Translations under genes and position numbers: made by a program
The notes under the pieces: model-generated
Seen by the model: only the letters and a program-made list of their open reading frames with translations
The model's database searches: none
Told to the model about the DNA's origin: nothing
In this document: positions 43,453 through 47,806 of the stretch, piece after piece
How the letters are laid out: every line of letters starts with the position of its first letter
Position numbering within the stretch: position 1 is the first letter of the stretch
Source of the DNA: an uncultured Prevotellaceae bacterium
GTDB taxonomy: Bacteria > Bacteroidota > Bacteroidia > Bacteroidales > Bacteroidaceae
Assembly: GCA_947166305.1 (NCBI GenBank)
Contig: CAMVDV010000024.1
Location: forward strand, 1 to 47,806
Direction: 5' to 3'
DNA length: 47,806 nt

Positions 43453-44808
43453 ATGACGAAGAAGGCAACATTGCTCCTCATCCTGCTCGTCGCCATCTGT
43501 GCCGCACCGGCCGCAATGGCTCAGAACAGCAAGAAGGTGAAGGAACTGAAGCGGCAGCAGTCGCAGCTCAAGACGGAGCTGCAGAACTCCAAGACAAAGC
43601 TCGACCAGACCCGACGGCAGGTCAAGTCGGGCCAGCAGAACGTCGATTTCCTCGGATTGCAGATGAACAACCGCCTCTCGCGCATTCACCAGCTCGAACA
43701 GGAGCTCGACAATATGGAGAGCGACATCCTCCGTCTCCAGAAGAACATCACGGAGCTTGATGCCGAAGTGCGCGTCCGCCGACAGCGACTCAAAGCCGCC
43801 GTCCGCAATGCCCGCTCGCTCCGGCCCAACCAAGACCCTCTCGTCTTCATCCTCTCTGCCAAGACCTTCAGCCAGATGTATAGGCGCGCAAGGTATGCAC
43901 GCGAGTACGTTGCCTACCAGCAGAACCTCGGAGAGCAGATACTCCAGAAGCAATCCGAACTGCTCGACGCGCAGAACCTCCTCCTCGAAGCCAAGAGTCA
44001 GAAGAACAGCCTGCTCCACGAAGTCATGCTGCAACGGCGCGACCTGGGCGTACAGCAGGTCAGGGAGAAAAAGAAGGTGGCGGGCCTCAAGGGACAGGAA
44101 AGCAAGTTGCAGGGCAAAGTGGCTGAGCAGCAGAAACAGCTCGCAGCCCTCGACAAGAAGATAGAAGAAGTCATCGCCTACGAAATAGAGCAGGCGCGCA
44201 AGGCCGCCGAAGAGGCCGCCCGCAAGAAAGCCGCCGAGGAAGCCGCACGAAAGAAGAAAGAAGCGGAAAAGGCCGCCAAGTCCTCCAAAGGCAAAGGCAA
44301 GGGCAAGTCCTCCGCCAAGCCCTCCGCGCCTTCTGCACCGGCACGCCAAGGCACTTGGCTCACCGCAGAAGACCGCCAAATCAACGGCACCTTCGAGCAG
44401 AACAAAGGTCGCCTGCCGGTCCCCATCACAGGCCAGTACATGATGGGAAGTCGTTTCGGCATCTACAACGTGCCCGGCATGGCCAACGTACAGCTTGAGA
44501 ACAAAGGCACCAACTACATCGGCCGGCCCGGTGCCAGGGCAAGGGCTATCTTCGACGGCGTGGTCACCAGCGTCTTCCAGTTCGGAGGCTTCCGCAACGT
44601 CATCCTCCGCCATGGCAGCTACATCTCCGTCTATTGCAACCTCTCCAGCACCATTGTCAAGAAAGGCCAAAAGGTACATACGAAGGACATCCTCGGCACG
44701 GTGGCCGACGACGGCAGTGGCAACTGCACCCTCCACTTCCAGCTCCGCAAGGAAACGAACCGCCCCTCGCCCGACAAGCTCAACCCCGAAGCCTGGATAG
44801 GCCGATAG
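43453..44808 (+). CDS. EnvC-like murein hydrolase activator with degenerate M23 (LytM) domain
   Basis: 451 residues. Signal peptide at 1-23, a long coiled coil at about 25-280 including an Ala/Lys/Glu run (EEAARKKAAEEAARKKKEAEK), and a LytM-like domain at about 320-451. The domain lacks the metal ligands of active M23 peptidases: KGTNYIGRPGARARAIFDGVV has no HxxxD, and CTLHFQLR has one His in place of HxH. It ends NPEAWIGR, like E. coli EnvC (PWLGR). It probably activates amidases at division rather than cutting murein. Confidence 0.9.
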   Translation: MTKKATLLLILLVAICAAPAAMAQNSKKVKELKRQQSQLKTELQNSKTKLDQTRRQVKSGQQNVDFLGLQMNNRLSRIHQLEQELDNMESDILRLQKNITELDAEVRVRRQRLKAAVRNARSLRPNQDPLVFILSAKTFSQMYRRARYAREYVAYQQNLGEQILQKQSELLDAQNLLLEAKSQKNSLLHEVMLQRRDLGVQQVREKKKVAGLKGQESKLQGKVAEQQKQLAALDKKIEEVIAYEIEQARKAAEEAARKKAAEEAARKKKEAEKAAKSSKGKGKGKSSAKPSAPSAPARQGTWLTAEDRQINGTFEQNKGRLPVPITGQYMMGSRFGIYNVPGMANVQLENKGTNYIGRPGARARAIFDGVVTSVFQFGGFRNVILRHGSYISVYCNLSSTIVKKGQKVHTKDILGTVADDGSGNCTLHFQLRKETNRPSPDKLNPEAWIGR

Positions 44809-44847
44809 CGCACGCAGCAATTCCCGCCGCCAGAGAAAACAATCCCA

Positions 44848-44973
44848 CACAGAAATCACAGAAGCCACAGAATAAGCTCATTATGTCTGTGCTTTCTGTG
44901 CTTTCTGTGTTTTCTGTGCGACAAGAAACTCTTTTCTGTGTGACAAAGAAGTGTTTTCTGTGCGCCAGAGAAG
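44848..44973. repeat. CACAGAA/TTCTGTG inverted word array
   Basis: CACAGAA words (44849-44876) are followed by at least five TTCTGTG words (44900-44973) at 9-10 bp steps early on, so the two halves can pair. It follows the EnvC-like gene and precedes the ncRNA promoter. 44809-44847 and 44974-45011 show nothing else. Confidence 0.75.
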
Positions 44974-45011
44974 TCCTCTCTGCGTACCAGAACATTTTTC
45001 CTTCATTCTTT

Positions 45012-45042
45012 TTTGATTTCTGACATAAAAGTCATATCTTTG
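45012..45042 (+). promoter_or_regulatory. Promoter of the RNA-led methylase/nuclease operon
   Basis: -33 TTTG at 45012-45015, 19-bp spacer, -7 TATCTTTG at 45035-45042, a full match to the Bacteroidetes consensus. Predicted start near 45048. No second consensus promoter is visible before the methylase ATG. Confidence 0.85.
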
Positions 45043-45047
45043 CAGGC

Positions 45048-45270
45048 GATAGGGGCAAACATCACCTCAGCGGAGGCGCCCCTGTCGAGTCTTATTGGTA
45101 AAGAGAAAAGCATTTGCTTATTCAAAGGACGTCCTTGAAGTTTGGCCACAGATAGACGTAATCAAGAGAATAAAGCAGATGTCCACCAATGTGGATGTCT
45201 GAGTTGTCTGTTGATTACGGGTTAGGCCAAACACCCAAGGACGTGGACAAGGAAGATGTCCACGTTTTTT
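45048..45270 (+). ncRNA. Rod-shaped structured RNA with intrinsic terminator, upstream of methylase/nuclease genes
   Basis: The 5' hairpin AGGGGC...GCGCCCCT (45051-45083) encloses CCTC-AGCG-GAGG. After a linker, one long stem forms: ACGTCCTTG (45129) with CAAGGACGT (45236), GTTTGGCC (45140) with GGCCAAAC (45225), GTAATC (45158) with GATTAC (45213), an open bubble of 12 and 11 nt, and an apical stem CAGATGTCCAC (45176) with GTGGATGTCTG (45191) using G-U pairs, loop CAAT. It closes with terminator stem ACGTGGAC/GTCCACGT and six T. The shape recalls 6S RNA; class unassigned. It may be a free RNA or an attenuator of the genes behind it. Confidence 0.65.
45241..45270 (+). terminator. Intrinsic terminator ending the structured RNA
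   Basis: ACGTGGAC (45241-45248), 9-nt loop, GTCCACGT (45258-45265), T-run to 45270. Its left arm shares ACGT with the end of the long RNA stem, so the two structures compete or stack. It stands 81 bp before the methylase start. Confidence 0.85.
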
Positions 45271-45285
45271 GTGTCTCAGCAGGAC

Positions 45286-45341
45286 TTGGTGTTTGGTTTA
45301 GTCGTACGTTCTTGACGAATAGCAGAACGTATAACTAATAA
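45286..45341 (+). promoter_or_regulatory. Post-terminator repeat and hairpin before the methylase
   Basis: CTTGGTGTTTGG (45286-45297) repeats CTTGAAGTTTGG (45134-45145) of the RNA stem and could pair with the same partner strand (45227-45240). It is followed by TACGTTCT (45305-45312) pairing with AGAACGTA (45324-45331), just ahead of the methylase ATG at 45352. Control of read-through or translation is inferred. Confidence 0.5.
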
Positions 45342-45351
45342 ACCTAACCCA

Positions 45352-46371
45352 ATGGTTACACGCACATCAAGGCTGCAAGGCAGCAAACAAAGGCGAGACG
45401 ACGAATACTACACATTGTTCCAGGACATCGCAGATGAGGTAAGCCTCTACCTTCCACAGTTGCGGGGCAAGCGCATTCTGTGCCCCTGCGACTGGGACGA
45501 GAGCTACAATGAGGAAATCGTCTATAAGGAAGAAGGCTATGTGCTTGGACGCGACTTGTTTTGCTCCGAAGGTAGCATCAAGAACATTGACATAGCAAAG
45601 ACTCGCGAAAAGATTGAGAAACGGATGGACTTGGTGAAATGCCAGTTTGTGTACTATTTGCTGAACCAGGCAGAGGAGTGGGGCATCCGTTCCATCAGCG
45701 TGAGCGGCTACAACCCTAAGACAAACGAAGGGGTACGTTTCCAAGACATCGACTACAGCTACTACGATGTCATCATCACGAACCCACCGTTCAGCCAGTT
45801 TGACGAATTCATCGACTTGCTTATCAAGAACGGTAAGGAGTTCTTGGTAATCGGGCCGCAAACGGCTCCTACAGAGAAAAGCATTATCCGGCATTTCCAA
45901 GAAGGCAACATTCGTGTTGGCTATCATTATCATTTGAGCGGATTCAATCGCCCAGACGGCACAACATTGCCCAAGCAGCACAACACACCTCGCAGCTGCA
46001 TGTGGTACACTAATTTGCAGGTTGACCCACAAACCAAGGAGCTCACCCTAAGCGAGTCATACTATGACTGCCCTGAGAAGTATCCCAAGTACGTAAACTA
46101 CGATGCCATAGAAGTGTCTGCCGTGGCGGATATACCCAACGATTATTTCGGAGAGATGGGCGTGCCTATTACGTTCATGCAGAAATACAATCCCAAGCAG
46201 TTTGAGATAATTGGGTCAAGCAGTCAACTGAGTAAGCCACTTAAGCCTCTTGTAGAGACGAATGCCATTTATACAGGAGGCGGACGAGGACGGTTTTATC
46301 TTTCTGAAGGAAATAGGCACTATCGTCGTCTTTGGGACAGGATGGTTATTAAACGCAGAAAGGAGGATTAA
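45352..46371 (+). CDS. EcoRI-family adenine-specific DNA methyltransferase
   Basis: 339 residues. The catalytic motif NPPF is at 144-147 (YDVIITNPPFSQFDEFIDLL); upstream are GKRILCPCDWDESYNEEIV and a region rich in aromatic residues. The arrangement fits the EcoRI methylase family, which methylates adenine N6 using S-adenosylmethionine. The specificity is unknown. Base composition is more AT-rich than the neighbours, which suggests transfer. The nuclease-like gene follows after two bases, so the two form an operon behind the structured RNA. Confidence 0.88.
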   Translation: MVTRTSRLQGSKQRRDDEYYTLFQDIADEVSLYLPQLRGKRILCPCDWDESYNEEIVYKEEGYVLGRDLFCSEGSIKNIDIAKTREKIEKRMDLVKCQFVYYLLNQAEEWGIRSISVSGYNPKTNEGVRFQDIDYSYYDVIITNPPFSQFDEFIDLLIKNGKEFLVIGPQTAPTEKSIIRHFQEGNIRVGYHYHLSGFNRPDGTTLPKQHNTPRSCMWYTNLQVDPQTKELTLSESYYDCPEKYPKYVNYDAIEVSAVADIPNDYFGEMGVPITFMQKYNPKQFEIIGSSSQLSKPLKPLVETNAIYTGGGRGRFYLSEGNRHYRRLWDRMVIKRRKED

Positions 46372-46373
46372 AA

Positions 46374-47474
46374 ATGATGACAGTAAGAGAACTGTATGAG
46401 AAAGTTGTGAATGGCGTTATCATCAGCGACATTGAGTTGCAGCGCGCCATCGTTTATGATGCAGAAAAGCAGGCTTTAGTTATTGACAGCATCTATCACG
46501 GCATACCCCTGCCAGCCTTCTATCTGTGGCAACGTGAGGACGGCAAGCTCGAGGTTCTCGACGGAAAGCAACGCATCGAGGCAATCAAGAAGTTTAAGCA
46601 GGGCAACCTACTTTATGAAGGCAAGACGTGGAAAGCCTATGCCTACGACAGCGATTTGCAGCAAGTGGTGGACAATGCGGAGCTGACAACCATCATCTGC
46701 AGCGGTACGGAAGAAAAGAAGCGTGAGATATTCAACCGAATCAACACATTAGGTGTCGCTCTCTCCAAGTTCGAGGTGCTCAATGGTCTGTATCACGGCA
46801 ACTATATCAAAGGACTCAACGACTATTTCGCTCACGATGCCAACGTCCGAAAAGTGCTGCCCAATGCAACTGTTGACCGTGGGGAAAACAAATACCATCT
46901 GCTGGAATATCTATACTATGTGCATAAGGGTGGTGTTTTCCCTAAACGAGTGGAACTGCATGATTACGTTCAACGACACAAGGACGAATCATTCAACGAG
47001 GAAATCAAGAAGATAAAACCATATATAAGCTTCATTCGTGACGTCTTTGGCGACGGCTCAAAGATAGGAAGTGTCCTGAAGTTCAGGCTCTCTGTAAAGT
47101 ATCTAAAGGATCGAACCATCTGGCAGCAGCACAAGGACGACATCTGCAAAGAATGCAATGCCTACATAAAGAGTAATGACTACAAGCTAAGTCCCAGCAA
47201 GGAAGAAGACATCGAGGCCATCATCTTGGGCATTGCTGGGCATGTAAGAGTTGACCCGAAAAGATTATTTACTAAAGAAGACAAGGCGCAACTTCTTTCG
47301 ACACTTACTTCGACAGACGATGGATTGTATGAGTGCAACCAATGTCACCAACATTTTGCGGCAGAAGAGTTGACCGTTGATCACATCAGGCCTTGGAGCC
47401 TTGGCGGAAGGACTGTCCTCTCAAACGCACAGCTGCTTTGCAGAGCCTGCAACAGCAGGAAAGGAAACAAGTGA
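46374..47474 (+). CDS. DUF262 (ParB/GmrS-like) - HNH endonuclease fusion
   Basis: 366 residues. The N-terminal DUF262 domain has SDIELQRAIVYDAEKQALVIDSI and the nucleotide-binding-type motif LEVLDGKQRIEAI (about 58-70), then INRINTLGVALSKFEVLNG-like FNRINTLGVALSKFEVLNG. The C-terminal HNH domain spans about 320-366: CNQCHQHFAAEELTVDHIRPWSLGGRT, then NAQLLCRACNSRKGNK, with two Cys pairs and the DH-N-N order. DUF262 proteins such as GmrSD cut modified or foreign DNA. With the methylase it forms a restriction-modification-like pair. Confidence 0.9.
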   Translation: MMTVRELYEKVVNGVIISDIELQRAIVYDAEKQALVIDSIYHGIPLPAFYLWQREDGKLEVLDGKQRIEAIKKFKQGNLLYEGKTWKAYAYDSDLQQVVDNAELTTIICSGTEEKKREIFNRINTLGVALSKFEVLNGLYHGNYIKGLNDYFAHDANVRKVLPNATVDRGENKYHLLEYLYYVHKGGVFPKRVELHDYVQRHKDESFNEEIKKIKPYISFIRDVFGDGSKIGSVLKFRLSVKYLKDRTIWQQHKDDICKECNAYIKSNDYKLSPSKEEDIEAIILGIAGHVRVDPKRLFTKEDKAQLLSTLTSTDDGLYECNQCHQHFAAEELTVDHIRPWSLGGRTVLSNAQLLCRACNSRKGNK

Positions 47475-47706
47475 CAGGAAAAATCGTACGACAGAACGCA
47501 TATAGATTTTTATATGTCTTTGCTGACATAACATAAAAACAAAAGTTTTGGTCGCCCAAAGACAAGACAATACCATCGACATGAACGATGTGGTTATCAC
47601 CATTGAAGTGGGCAGCGACGTGATAGACAAGGCGCTCTGCCGAGATTACCCGCATCGTATGGAGCCTCCCCAGCCTCCGTTTCCCCGTTCCCCATCAGCC
47701 ACCGTG

Positions 47707-47726
47707 CCGCACGGATAACCGTGCGG
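47707..47726 (+). terminator. Possible terminator of the methylase/nuclease operon
   Basis: CCGCACGG-ATAA-CCGTGCGG is a perfect 8-bp stem followed by TTTCCC, so the T-run is weak. In the 332-bp end region 47475-47806 I see no convincing gene; 47740-47780 is AT-rich (TATATAATATATAATGTATA). Confidence 0.4.
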
Positions 47727-47806
47727 TTTCCCTCCCTTCTCCTCGCGCGCGTATATAATATATAATGTATAGAGCCTTAAAATGCATTTTTTTTGAAAAA
47801 AAATCC

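Noticed and set aside
45048..45270. Retron msr/msd, IscB omega-RNA or tmRNA
   Set aside because: No reverse transcriptase or IscB gene follows, no CCA-ending tRNA-like fold or tag ORF was found; the following proteins are a methylase and a DUF262-HNH protein.
47581..47718. 45-codon ORF after the nuclease gene (MNDVVITIEVGSD...)
   Set aside because: No promoter or family resemblance; the second half is Pro-rich spacer and its stop lies in a hairpin loop. Could be a relic, but not supported.

Overview
The window is 47.8 kb of a GC-rich Bacteroidales chromosome, most likely Prevotellaceae. The evidence is protein similarity recalled for frdCAB, the EnvC/DUF4292/TPR operon, EcoRI-type methylase and glycine-lipid genes; repeated promoters of the Bacteroidetes form TTTG-N19-21-TAnnTTTG; and a large secreted beta-helix-like protein ending in the Prevotella-style tail 'YNLAGQRV...KGIYIVNGKKI'. 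No tRNA, rRNA, CRISPR array, transposase or phage gene was seen.

Layout. 1-5.4 kb: end of an efflux adaptor, then (minus strand) an SpmA-SpmB fusion, ruvB, ybeY and an S41 protease. 5.5-13.4 kb (minus): an OmpA-type lipoprotein, deoC, a MazG-like pyrophosphohydrolase, dtd, uvrC, apt and mnmG, with a parS-like palindrome touching the mnmG stop. 13.4-17.1 kb (plus): the fumarate reductase operon frdC-frdA-frdB, divergent from mnmG. 17.1-18.8 kb: a gene-poor stretch with a decayed lipoprotein gene, a terminator and several repeat families. 18.8-25.1 kb: small membrane proteins, a SemiSWEET, an XRE/DUF2975 unit, bcp plus an acyltransferase, an SPFH/NfeD pair, and a membrane-anchored coiled-coil regulator. 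25.1-31.0 kb: a structured-RNA candidate, a 1554-residue secreted protein and an unlisted 59-residue ORF. 31.4-45 kb (plus): sppA, lpxK, purine nucleoside phosphorylase, thiL, a small secreted protein, a probable glycine-lipid acyltransferase pair, dgt, dut, TPR protein, DUF4292 lipoprotein and an EnvC-like factor. 45-47.5 kb: a promoter, a rod-shaped RNA with an intrinsic terminator, an EcoRI-family adenine methylase and a DUF262-HNH nuclease, visibly more AT-rich than the rest and probably acquired.

The most unusual property is in the spacers. At least eleven short tandem arrays, built from five or so different unit sequences, all have a period of exactly 22 bp. One lies in frame inside mnmG, a core tRNA-modification gene, where it adds about 32 residues. 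Other spacers carry 8-9 bp degenerate word arrays, perfect inverted-repeat elements and a 153-bp direct duplication. Together with the RNA-led methylase/nuclease operon these are the parts most worth testing. All functional calls are from reading the sequence; no database search or folding program was run.
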